From the NCBI GenBank assembly GCA_021784205.1, contig JAJXTB010000066.1:1-14914 (forward strand): a stretch of DNA of 14,914 nucleotides. Direction: 5' to 3'. Below the pieces are notes generated by a model. That model made no database searches. It was not told the origin of the DNA and saw nothing but the letters and a program-made list of their open reading frames with translations. Numbering within the stretch: position 1 is the first letter of the stretch; each line of letters opens with the position of its first letter. Of this stretch, positions 6,955 to 13,994 are shown in pieces. This DNA comes from Actinomycetes bacterium. Its GTDB lineage: Bacteria; Actinomycetota; Acidimicrobiia; Acidimicrobiales; RAAP-2. A program made the position numbers and the translations under genes.

Positions 6955-7605
6955 TCAGCGAAGCGAGTAGCGATAGCGCAGGAACGCCTCGCCGCTTCGG
7001 CTGGTCATGGCGCCGTCAGACTGCCAGCCGAGCGCTTCGTAGAAGTGTCGCGCTGCGAGGTCGGGCGGGGTCACGAGAACCAGTTCATCGTCGCCCGCCT
7101 CGCGCGCCGACGCGATCGCCGCGTCGATCAGCAGACGTCCGACGCCGCGGCCTTGGGCGGCCGGGTCGACGAGCACGTGGGTCACCTCACCGACCCGCGG
7201 TGACCCGGCGACCTGATCCGAAACGGCCGGGCGCAACCGCGCCCTGATGAGCCGCGCCACGCCTCGGGCGTAGCGTCCCGCTCGCGTGGCCACGAGGTCC
7301 TTCGCCAATTTCGGCCGGCTCAAGGCGGCCACGGCGATCGAGCGCGCGAGCGCGACGCCGTGTTCACGGACCATGGCGCGCACGTGGGTCGCGGGATCGG
7401 TCGCCCCGAGTAACACGCCGATCAGAGCGCCGGTGTCGTCCAGTGCCACAAAAGACATCGACCCCGGCGTGGTCGTCCACGCTCGGTAGTAGGCGCGCAT
7501 GAACGAGGGACCGAAGCGTGAAAGGAACTCCATGTCGAGTACGACGAGGTGCAACGACACCGCGGTGTCAACGTCCGAGGCGACGAACTCACGAACGCTC
7601 ACCAC
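6955..7605 (-). CDS. GNAT-family N-acetyltransferase
   Basis: 216 residues. The core acetyl-CoA site is clear: VTHVLVDPAAQGRGVGRLLIDAA at 141-163 contains the Q/R-x-x-G-x-G/A pyrophosphate loop (Gln151-Gly156), and HFYEALGW at 187-194 is the usual motif B. The N-terminal part begins VREF and contains the FLSRFGPSFMRAYYRAW region seen in several GNATs of unknown substrate. Residues about 75-138 form an Arg/Ala-rich helical insertion between the central strands, longer than in minimal GNATs. Starts GTG 7605 and GTG 7602 are adjacent; AAAGG eight bases upstream of 7605 supports the first. The acyl acceptor (small molecule or protein) cannot be inferred. Convergent with the esterase and divergent from the alpha/beta hydrolase. 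Confidence 0.85.
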   Translation of the reverse strand: MVSVREFVASDVDTAVSLHLVVLDMEFLSRFGPSFMRAYYRAWTTTPGSMSFVALDDTGALIGVLLGATDPATHVRAMVREHGVALARSIAVAALSRPKLAKDLVATRAGRYARGVARLIRARLRPAVSDQVAGSPRVGEVTHVLVDPAAQGRGVGRLLIDAAIASAREAGDDELVLVTPPDLAARHFYEALGWQSDGAMTSRSGEAFLRYRYSLR

Positions 7606-7661
7606 GAGGTGGGCCTTTCAGTAGTCGTGATGGCCGTGATCGAGTGCGGTGAACGTGGAAT

Positions 7662-7667
7662 AGTCAA
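7662..7667 (-). promoter_or_regulatory. Candidate -35 element for GNAT gene
   Basis: Reads TTGACT on the minus strand, with a weak TCGATC at the expected -10 distance (18 bases). It lies in the 127-base divergent gap between the acetyltransferase and hydrolase genes. Low confidence because the -10 is poor. Confidence 0.2.
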
Positions 7668-7719
7668 CTGTACGTCGAGGCACGCCCACGACCGCTGAGA
7701 ACGCCGGCTGGGCCGCTGC

Positions 7720-7732
7720 TAGATTGACCCCG
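7720..7732 (+). promoter_or_regulatory. Leaderless-type promoter: -10 TAGATT directly before hydrolase ATG
   Basis: TAGATT (7720-7725) followed by seven bases and then the ATG at 7733 places the transcription start on the start codon itself. No Shine-Dalgarno is present, as expected for a leaderless mRNA, a common arrangement in actinobacteria. This also decides the start against the upstream in-frame TTG at 7724, which overlaps the -10. Confidence 0.5.
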
Positions 7733-8812
7733 ATGGCACCACCGCGACACGGCCGGCGGGTCAACGTGCGTCGGCGTCGATTCATCGCCCTGGTCGCGCT
7801 GATCCTCGTGGCCCTCCTCGTCGTTTCGACGACCCGGGGTCACGGGCCCACCACCCCTTCAACCACCAGCTCGAGCACGTCGTCGACGTCGCTGACGTCG
7901 ACGACGCGTCCGGCGACCCCGCACGCGCCCTTCGCCGTGGGGGCCGTCACCTTCACGGTGAGCGAGCCGGCCAACGGTTCGACCGGCGCGAGGACGTTCC
8001 CCGTCACCGTGCGCTACCCCGCCGTCGGTGTTCCCGGAACGGCGCGCCTCGGTCTCGTGCCACTGCGCCGCGCGGGTCCCTTCCCCCTGATCGTCTTCTC
8101 GCAGGGATTCGATATCTCGCCCGAGGCCTACGCCGGGCTGCTCAACGCGTGGAGCGCCGCGGGCTACGTCGTCGCCGATCCCGCGTACCCCTACACGTCG
8201 CCGAACGCCGCGGGCGGAGTCATCCGCACTGACATCGTCCACCACCCCGGCGACCTGAGCTTCCTGATCACCACCTTGATCGGTGACGGCTCGCAAACCG
8301 GCAACACCCTCGACGGCCTGGTGAACGCCCACGAGATCGGCGTCGTCGGCCAGTCCGACGGTGGCGACGTGAGCCTGGCGGCGGTGGCGAACTCGTGCTG
8401 TCGCGACGCGCGCATCGGGGCCGCCGTGATCCTCTCAGGGGCCGAACTGACCTGGTTCCCCGGCACCTACTACTCGACGGGCTCCGCTCCGCTGCTCGTG
8501 GTCCAGGGCACCAACGACCTGACGATGAACCCCGTCACCTGCAGCGTCACGCTGTATAACGAGGCACCGGCGCCCAAGTACTACTTAGCGATGATCGGCC
8601 AGACTCACCTCAGCGCGTACGTGCCGTCCGGACCTGCGCGCAACGTGGTAGCGGCGGCGTCGATCGACTTCTTCAACGCGTACCTGCGTCACGCGCCGGG
8701 CGCGCTCGCCGCTTTGCGAGTCGCGGGTACGCGTCCGGGACTCGCCACCATCACGAGCGCACCGAGTGTCCCGGCGGTTGCGGGGACCTGTCCCGACGCA
8801 CCGGCCGGCTGA
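7733..8812 (+). CDS. Membrane-anchored extracytoplasmic alpha/beta hydrolase
   Basis: 359 residues from ATG 7733. A basic N-terminus (RRVNVRRRR) and a hydrophobic segment at about 17-32 form a signal anchor, followed by a Thr/Ser-rich linker at about 39-63. The catalytic domain has the order of the dienelactone-hydrolase/PAF-acetylhydrolase/chlorophyllase-like group: core strand PLIVFSQGF at 118-126 with the oxyanion region, nucleophile elbow GQSDGG (Ser208), acid Asp262 in VQGTND, and His292 in GQTHLS. An NSCCRD segment (220-225) with adjacent cysteines follows the nucleophile helix. It likely hydrolyses an ester outside the membrane; substrate unknown. The end TGATCA is shared back to back with the stop of the convergent methyltransferase gene. 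Confidence 0.83.
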   Translation: MAPPRHGRRVNVRRRRFIALVALILVALLVVSTTRGHGPTTPSTTSSSTSSTSLTSTTRPATPHAPFAVGAVTFTVSEPANGSTGARTFPVTVRYPAVGVPGTARLGLVPLRRAGPFPLIVFSQGFDISPEAYAGLLNAWSAAGYVVADPAYPYTSPNAAGGVIRTDIVHHPGDLSFLITTLIGDGSQTGNTLDGLVNAHEIGVVGQSDGGDVSLAAVANSCCRDARIGAAVILSGAELTWFPGTYYSTGSAPLLVVQGTNDLTMNPVTCSVTLYNEAPAPKYYLAMIGQTHLSAYVPSGPARNVVAAASIDFFNAYLRHAPGALAALRVAGTRPGLATITSAPSVPAVAGTCPDAPAG

Positions 8813-9562
8813 TCAACCGAGCGGCTTGACGCCCTTGACGACGTTGGCCTCGGCGACGACGTTCACACTGGATAGGTCCACGAAGCCGGCCGCCTCGTAG
8901 AGACGCATCCAGGCGTCGGGGGTAATCGGGCGCTCACGGAGCCGAAAGATGTAGCGACCGGCGTTCTTGAGGATCCGCCAGTACCCGGGGATCCCCTTCT
9001 TCGCCATCACCTTGATCTTGCTCGCGATCACCTGGCGGTCCTCGGTCGTCGCCCCGCGACCGAGCATCATGTCCGAGTTGATCAACGCGCCCCCGGGGCG
9101 CAGCCAGCCGAAGGCCGCCGTGACGACCTTGGCCTTGTCCGCATCCAACAGGTGGTGAAGCGCGTAGTTACTGATCACGAGGTCAACCGACGACGGATCG
9201 ATGCGCAGGTGTTCGATCGGCGAGACGATGCCCGAGACCTGCTCGAGTCCCTCGGTCTTGGCCTGGGCCACCATCCGCTCGACCATTGCCGCACTGACGT
9301 CGACGCCGATGACGCTGGCGCCACGCCGCGCGAGCTCGAGGGCGAGGCGACCGCCGCCGCAGCCGAGGTCCACGCAGACCATGCCGGGCTTCACGTCGGC
9401 GACTTCGATGGCCTTGGCGGCCACCTTGGTCATCCCGGCGTCGTTGTGACGGTCCCACGTGTCCGCCCGACGGGTCCACGTCCGCCGCTGGGTCGCGATC
9501 GACAGTCTCGTCGTCTGCTTCTTGCCCCACGAGGGGTTCGTTTCTTCGGGCGCGTTCGACAT
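8813..9562 (-). CDS. Class I SAM-dependent methyltransferase
   Basis: 249 residues from ATG 9562, preceded by an AAGAGAG purine stretch. SAM-binding motif I VDLGCGGG at 64-71, the acidic residue ending strand 2 (Asp88 in VIGVDVS), the SVDLVISNYALHHL motif at 125-138, and the LRPGGALINSD post-motif at 154-164 are all present, as in UbiE/COQ5-like and Methyltransf_11/25 proteins. The N-terminal segment TQRRTWTRRADTWDRHN is a typical lid helix of this group. The C-terminal part (about 190-249) covers the substrate and is family-specific. The methyl acceptor cannot be inferred. Convergent with the alpha/beta hydrolase; the upstream 176 bases contain two inverted repeats. Confidence 0.88.
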   Translation of the reverse strand: MSNAPEETNPSWGKKQTTRLSIATQRRTWTRRADTWDRHNDAGMTKVAAKAIEVADVKPGMVCVDLGCGGGRLALELARRGASVIGVDVSAAMVERMVAQAKTEGLEQVSGIVSPIEHLRIDPSSVDLVISNYALHHLLDADKAKVVTAAFGWLRPGGALINSDMMLGRGATTEDRQVIASKIKVMAKKGIPGYWRILKNAGRYIFRLRERPITPDAWMRLYEAAGFVDLSSVNVVAEANVVKGVKPLG

Positions 9563-9601
9563 GTTCTCTCTTTTTCGGGGGATCGATCGGTTGCGACGAC
9601 T

Positions 9602-9617
9602 GTCGTTTTAGAACGAC
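9602..9617. promoter_or_regulatory. Inverted repeat GTCGTT-TTAG-AACGAC upstream of methyltransferase
   Basis: A perfect six-base dyad with a four-base spacer, 40-55 bases upstream of the methyltransferase start. It may be an operator or a hairpin in the leader. On the minus strand the centre reads TTCTAAAAC, which resembles a weak -10. Confidence 0.35.
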
Positions 9618-9637
9618 GGGGGCACGTCCCGCCCGCC

Positions 9638-9654
9638 GGCGTCACGGTGACGCC
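9638..9654. promoter_or_regulatory. Perfect 17-bp inverted repeat in methyltransferase/DUF885 gap
   Basis: GGCGTCAC-G-GTGACGCC is an eight-base perfect dyad around a single base, lying between the 3' end of the DUF885 gene (9739) and the methyltransferase start (9562). The single-base spacer is too tight for an RNA hairpin loop without opening inner pairs, so a dimeric repressor site is at least as likely as a terminator. No U-tract follows. Confidence 0.4.
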
Positions 9655-9738
9655 CGTCGACCAGAAACCGATTCTACTGGCCGGGGCGATCGAGCCGGCG
9701 GCGGCGTGACCCCGACGTCACGCTCGGCGCCACCCCGT

Positions 9739-11460
9739 TCAACGGTCCGTCGCGGCCGACCACGCAGTCATCTCGGCGGCGAACAGGTCCAGTCCGACCG
9801 GGCCGAGCTCGAGCGCCTGGCGGTGGAACTCCTTCAGATCGAAACGCGAACCGAGCCGTTCGCGCGCCGCCTCGCGGACCTCGAGCCACCGTCGCTGGCC
9901 GACCTTGTACGAAATCGCCTGACCGGGCAGGCCGAGGTAGCGGTCGACCTCGGACACGGCGCTGGCGTGCTCTTCGATCGCCCACTCCTCGAGCAGGGCG
10001 ACGGCCATCTCGGCGGTCCACGGTCGTCCCGAACAGTCGCCCAGGGATCCGAGCACGCCGAGATCACCGGGGGCCTCGAACCCGAGGTGCAAGCCGATGT
10101 CAACGACGACCCGGTTCGCCCGCAGCGCCTGTCCGGCCAGGTACCCGAACTCCTCGGCCGGGCTCGCGTACCCCCCGAGCTCCTCCATGAGTCGCTCGGC
10201 GTAGAGCGCCCACCCCTCGCCGTACCCCGACGTCCAGCCCCGCAGGCGGTGGAAGCGCGACTGGCGGTCCGCCGCCAACATCGCGATCGCCGACTGGAGG
10301 TGGTGACCGGGAACGGCCTCGTGGTACCACGTCGCGGGGAACCGCCACCACGCGAACGTCGTCGCGCCCATGGTGGGGTACCACGTGGTGCCCGGGCGAG
10401 AGAGGTCCTCGCTCACCGGGATGTAGTACGCGGCCGACGCGGACCCTTCAGGCGCGAGGCGCACGTCACAGAAGCGCACGCGCGGATCGATGTCGAAGTG
10501 AACCCCGTCGAGCTGTTGAACGGCGCCGTCGACGAACGCCCGCAGCCGCGCGAGGAGTTCCGTCGTCCCGTCGACGAGTTGGCCCGGATCGCGATCGAGC
10601 CGGACCGACGCGTCGCGCAGTCCTCCAACCCCGGGATACATCGACTCGGCGAGCTCGACCATCCGTTCGTGGATCCGACGCGACTCCTCCCATCCCCACC
10701 GATAGAGCTCGTCGAGGTCGAGCTCTGCGCCGGTGAAGTACGTCGCCCACGGCGCGTAGCGCTCTCGCCCGCACCCGTCCTCGAGCACGGTGCGAGGGGC
10801 GACGACCGTGCGCAACCACGCCGCGAGGTCCCCACACGCGTCGTCCGCGGCGGCGGCGGCCGCCCGCAGACCCGACCGGTCGAGGTCGACGGCGGCCGAG
10901 GTCGCGACCCGCTGCGCGAAACTCGCGTACGAGCCGTCCGCGTAGGTCTGCGCCTGGTCAGCGACACCGAGCACGTGGCGGCGCGACGGTAACTGTTCGC
11001 TCGTCGCCGCTTGCAGTGAGTCGCGCCAACTACCGAGAGAGTCCGAGACCGCGCCCAGACGAGTGGCGATGACCGCGGCGTCGGCCGGCGTGCGCGCGTC
11101 CATCAGTTCAAAGACCTGGCGAATCTCCGACAGCGGCGAAGAGATGACCGAGAAGGTCCGGCGGGTCTCACCCGAAGCCAGCAGCGCGAGGTCGCTCGAC
11201 AGGCGTTCCACGATGACCGCCTTCGCGATCCGGTCGACGTCATCGAGCGGCGCGATCGCGTCGACCGCGAGGAGGGACGCCCTCAGCATCCGTTCGTCGT
11301 CGGCCTGGTGTTCCAGTGAGAAGTCCGGGAGTTGGTCGTCGTAGCCGGCGACACCGGCCATCGTCGCGAACAGGGGGTCGCGCGACGCGAGCTCGTCGAC
11401 CAGCCGGTCGGCGAAGGCGAATAGTGCTGAACGCGCAGGGGTCGTCGGGTCAGTGTTCAT
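9739..11460 (-). CDS. DUF885 family protein (zinc-dependent hydrolase/peptidase-like)
   Basis: 573 residues, the usual length for the DUF885 family, whose members have a mostly helical metallopeptidase-like fold. The defining motif WYHEAVPGHHLQ lies at 378-389, with His380, Glu381 and His386/His387, and YGEGWALYAERL at 413-424 supplies the expected downstream glutamate ligand. The C-terminal Y-K-V-G-Q-R-R-W block at 518-525 and the FDLKEFHRQALELGPVGLDLF end are also characteristic. No signal peptide is visible, so it is probably cytoplasmic. Many DUF885 proteins are annotated as putative carboxypeptidases or hydrolases, and a few act on small molecules; no substrate is claimed. ATG 11460 has no clear Shine-Dalgarno; a GACAAT six bases upstream could make the transcript leaderless. 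Its 5' neighbour on the same strand ends 35 bases upstream. Confidence 0.88.
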   Translation of the reverse strand: MNTDPTTPARSALFAFADRLVDELASRDPLFATMAGVAGYDDQLPDFSLEHQADDERMLRASLLAVDAIAPLDDVDRIAKAVIVERLSSDLALLASGETRRTFSVISSPLSEIRQVFELMDARTPADAAVIATRLGAVSDSLGSWRDSLQAATSEQLPSRRHVLGVADQAQTYADGSYASFAQRVATSAAVDLDRSGLRAAAAAADDACGDLAAWLRTVVAPRTVLEDGCGRERYAPWATYFTGAELDLDELYRWGWEESRRIHERMVELAESMYPGVGGLRDASVRLDRDPGQLVDGTTELLARLRAFVDGAVQQLDGVHFDIDPRVRFCDVRLAPEGSASAAYYIPVSEDLSRPGTTWYPTMGATTFAWWRFPATWYHEAVPGHHLQSAIAMLAADRQSRFHRLRGWTSGYGEGWALYAERLMEELGGYASPAEEFGYLAGQALRANRVVVDIGLHLGFEAPGDLGVLGSLGDCSGRPWTAEMAVALLEEWAIEEHASAVSEVDRYLGLPGQAISYKVGQRRWLEVREAARERLGSRFDLKEFHRQALELGPVGLDLFAAEMTAWSAATDR

Positions 11461-11495
11461 GGTTCGATTGTCTCACGAGCGCGACCGACGTCGCC

Positions 11496-13451
11496 TCAGA
11501 TTAACGAGCCGACGCGCAGGCCATCGAGGACGGCCTCTTCGACCGTGCGCGGAGCGAGGCAGTCACCGATGAGTTCCGTTGGGACACCATCGTGGCCGAG
11601 TTCGTCGGCCACGGGGTCCGCGGGCCGATACCCCGTCGCGAGCACAACCGCCGCTACCCGGTCCACGATCACCGGCTCATCGGTCAACACGTGCTGGAGA
11701 TAGACCGAGTCGTCGTCGACCCCGAAGAGACGAACGAGGCTCAGGACCGTCACCCTCGCGCGCGCCAGGGCCGCCAACTGCTCGTCGCGCACGTACTGCT
11801 GAAGCGACGCGCCGGCGAAGTAGCCCGGGGTCGCGAGGGTCACGTCGTGGCCGGCCTCGGCGAGCAGTCGCGAGACACCGACGCCCACCCAGTCGTCACG
11901 CCAGTCGACGACCACGATCCGACCGGGCGGCACCGGGCGACCGAGCAAGACTGACTCGGCGTCGAGGATCGTCGGCGAGCCGAGGACCTCCATCGGTGTT
12001 CGGTAGGGTCGAGCACCCGTCGCGATCACGACGTGGTCGAACGACCCCGCGGCCACGAGCTGTCGGTCGACGCGCGAATTGACCACGATCGTCACGCCGG
12101 CGCGACGCGCCTCACGTTCGAGATTCATCGCGACCCCGCCGAACTCGTCGCGCCCCGGCAGTCGCTGGGCGAGCAAGACCTGGCCACCAAGGAGAGCCGA
12201 CGCCTCGTGCAAGGTCACGTGGTGTCCGCGCTCGGCGGCCACGGCCGCGGCCTTCAAGCCGGCCGGACCGCCACCGACCACGAGCACGCGACGCGGCTCG
12301 GCGGCCCGGCGGCGCTGGCCGAGGGTCAGTTCGCGCCCCGTCTCGGGGTGCTGGATGCACGAGATCGCGAAGCCGGCGTGAAAGTGTCCGATGCACGCCT
12401 GGTTGCACCCCACGCAGGCGCGGATCTCCTCGGCCCGGCCCTCTCGAGCCAGGTTGGCCATCGTGGGGTCACAGATCAGTGCTCGGGTCATCACGCAGGC
12501 GTCGGCCAGTCCGTCGGCGAGGATACGCTGCGCCTCCTGGGGTTGATTGATCCGACCGGCGACGAAGACCGGGACGCCGACCACTTCCTTCACCTGCCTC
12601 GCCGCCGGCGCGACGTAGCCGTTGGGCAGGTCCATCGGCGCAGCGATGTGGTCCGACCCGGCCAGGGTCGCCGACGTACCCGTCGTGACGCTCACGTAGT
12701 CGATCAGACCCGCGCGGTCGAGCGCCTCGAGGGCTCCCAGGGCGACGTCGGGGGCGAGGCCCCGGGGGTCGCGTTCGTCCATCGACACGCGCACGCCAAC
12801 GATCGGCCCGGGACCGACCCGCTCACGGATGGCGCGAGCGACGTCGACGATGAACCGACGCCGACCGGCGTCGTCACCGCCGTACTCGTCGTCGCGCTCG
12901 TTGACGAAGGGGTTCAGAAACTGCGCTGGCAGGTACCCGTGGCTCGCCACCACCTCGACGCCATCGAGACCCGCACGAATGAGCCGCGCCGCGGCCGCGG
13001 CGTAACCGTCGACGATCTCGACGATCTCGACGTGGCTCAGCGCGCGCGGCATCACCCGAAAGCGCTCATTGGCGACGGCGGAGGGGGCGACCGCGACGGG
13101 TAGGGACCCGTCGGCGGACTCCATTACCTCGCGACCCGGATGGAAGAGCTGGCCGACGATCGTGGTGCCGTGGGCGTGCACCGCCTCGGCGAGTCGTCGA
13201 TAACCCTCGACGCAGCCGTCGTCGGTCGCCATCAGCACGTGGGACGTGTACCGAGCCGTCTCGTGGACACCGGCGACCTGAACGACGATGAGTCCGACCC
13301 CGCCGGCCGCTCGCGCCTCGTGGTAGGCGGTCAACTGCTCGGTGATCCGGCCGTCTCGAACCATCACCGTGTCGTGCCCCGACGAGACGATGCGATTCTT
13401 CACGACGGTGCGGCGAACGAGGAGCGGTTCGAAGAGGCGGTCGAAGTCCAT
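11496..13451 (-). CDS. FMN/FAD/4Fe-4S oxidoreductase, OYE / 2,4-dienoyl-CoA reductase / TMADH-like
   Basis: 651 residues from ATG 13451, chosen over the adjacent GTG 13454 because GAGG sits five bases before the ATG. Residues 1-335 form an Old-Yellow-Enzyme barrel with FMN-site features (LFEPLLV, GQLFHPGR, VVASHGYLPAQFLNPFVNERDDEYGG). A 4Fe-4S motif CVGCNQAC...C has Cys346, 349, 353 and 365. A Rossmann FAD site VVGGGPAGL follows at about 391-399. The second dinucleotide-like domain (IVVVDWRDDWVGVGV, about 512-526) lacks the usual GxGxxG and resembles the trimethylamine/histamine dehydrogenase type. The position of the cysteine that binds FMN covalently in trimethylamine dehydrogenase appears to be Asp27 (alignment by eye). 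Substrate is uncertain: an enoyl thioester, an enoate or an amine are possible. It follows a MazG-like gene by 112 bases. Confidence 0.88.
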   Translation of the reverse strand: MDFDRLFEPLLVRRTVVKNRIVSSGHDTVMVRDGRITEQLTAYHEARAAGGVGLIVVQVAGVHETARYTSHVLMATDDGCVEGYRRLAEAVHAHGTTIVGQLFHPGREVMESADGSLPVAVAPSAVANERFRVMPRALSHVEIVEIVDGYAAAAARLIRAGLDGVEVVASHGYLPAQFLNPFVNERDDEYGGDDAGRRRFIVDVARAIRERVGPGPIVGVRVSMDERDPRGLAPDVALGALEALDRAGLIDYVSVTTGTSATLAGSDHIAAPMDLPNGYVAPAARQVKEVVGVPVFVAGRINQPQEAQRILADGLADACVMTRALICDPTMANLAREGRAEEIRACVGCNQACIGHFHAGFAISCIQHPETGRELTLGQRRRAAEPRRVLVVGGGPAGLKAAAVAAERGHHVTLHEASALLGGQVLLAQRLPGRDEFGGVAMNLEREARRAGVTIVVNSRVDRQLVAAGSFDHVVIATGARPYRTPMEVLGSPTILDAESVLLGRPVPPGRIVVVDWRDDWVGVGVSRLLAEAGHDVTLATPGYFAGASLQQYVRDEQLAALARARVTVLSLVRLFGVDDDSVYLQHVLTDEPVIVDRVAAVVLATGYRPADPVADELGHDGVPTELIGDCLAPRTVEEAVLDGLRVGSLI

Positions 13452-13486
13452 CACTGCCTCAAGTGGTTGCCGCGTGACACGTCCCG

Positions 13487-13492
13487 AGGCTA
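13487..13492 (-). promoter_or_regulatory. Candidate -10 for the flavoprotein gene
   Basis: TAGCCT on the minus strand, about 36 bases upstream of the ATG at 13451, in the 112-base gap after the MazG-like gene. There is no good -35. It would allow expression separate from the upstream gene. Confidence 0.2.
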
Positions 13493-13563
13493 CTCACGGG
13501 CTGCGAACCGTCCCGCACTCTCGACGTCGCTGGTTTCGAGCTGCACCGGCTGTGGCGACCCAG

Positions 13564-13884
13564 TTAGTGAACCGGCGGAAACCGGTTCTCGTTCGCGGCC
13601 AGCTTGGCGCGAACCACGTCGGCGAGATCGACGTCCAGGACGTCGCCTAATCGAAGCAGGAAGATGAGCACGTCGGCCATCTCGAACTCGATGGCTCGGC
13701 GATGCTCCGGCGTCAAACGGTCACCGTCGGACTCTTCGGGTGTCAGCCAACGAAACTCGGCGACCAGTTCCCCGGCCTCGCCGGCGATCGCCATCGCGAG
13801 GTTCTTCGGCGTGTGGAACCTCCCCCAGTCACGGGCCTCCGCGAACGCGCGTGTCTCACGGCGCAGGTCCTCTAACTCACCCAT
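13564..13884 (-). CDS. MazG-like nucleotide pyrophosphohydrolase (DCTPP1/RS21-C6 type)
   Basis: 106 residues, a single MazG-like helical domain of normal length. The magnesium-binding pattern is intact: GEAGELVAEFRW with Glu36 and Glu39, and EFEMADVLIFLLRL with Glu68 and Asp71. FHTPKNLAMAIAGE is the usual lead-in. Family members hydrolyse (d)NTPs, often modified dCTP, to monophosphate and pyrophosphate, cleaning the nucleotide pool. GAGGGG lies four bases before the ATG at 13884, supporting the start. It is divergent from the His-rich membrane protein gene and lies upstream of the flavoprotein gene on the same strand; a functional link to the latter is not evident. Confidence 0.88.
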   Translation of the reverse strand: MGELEDLRRETRAFAEARDWGRFHTPKNLAMAIAGEAGELVAEFRWLTPEESDGDRLTPEHRRAIEFEMADVLIFLLRLGDVLDVDLADVVRAKLAANENRFPPVH

Positions 13885-13966
13885 CGTTCCCCTCTCGGCC
13901 GAGTCGGCGTCGCGTCCGGCGTCGCCACCAGCGCGCGGCTCGACGATGGCGTGCGCGACGGTCCCG

Positions 13967-13990
13967 TAGAGTAGCGCGAGGAGAGAGGAG
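13967..13990 (+). promoter_or_regulatory. Candidate -10 TAGAGT and strong Shine-Dalgarno GAGAGAGGAG
   Basis: TAGAGT at 13967-13972 fits the -10 pattern; the start would fall near 13980. The purine run at 13981-13990 ends four bases before ATG 13995 and fixes that start against the longer open frame beginning at 13740, which overlaps the MazG-like gene. Confidence 0.4.
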
Positions 13991-13994
13991 TCCG

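Noticed and set aside
9706..10992. Plus-strand open frame of 428 codons opposite the DUF885 gene
   Set aside because: It is antisense to a protein with clear DUF885 motifs; its translation is Arg/Pro-rich low-complexity typical of a high-GC shadow frame.
12033..13103. Plus-strand open frame of 356 codons opposite the flavoprotein
   Set aside because: Antisense shadow of a gene with intact flavin and iron-sulfur motifs; no domain is recognisable.
13740..13994. N-terminal extension of the His-rich membrane protein
   Set aside because: It overlaps the MazG-like gene on the other strand; GAGAGAGGAG four bases before ATG 13995 and the signal anchor right after that ATG fix the start.
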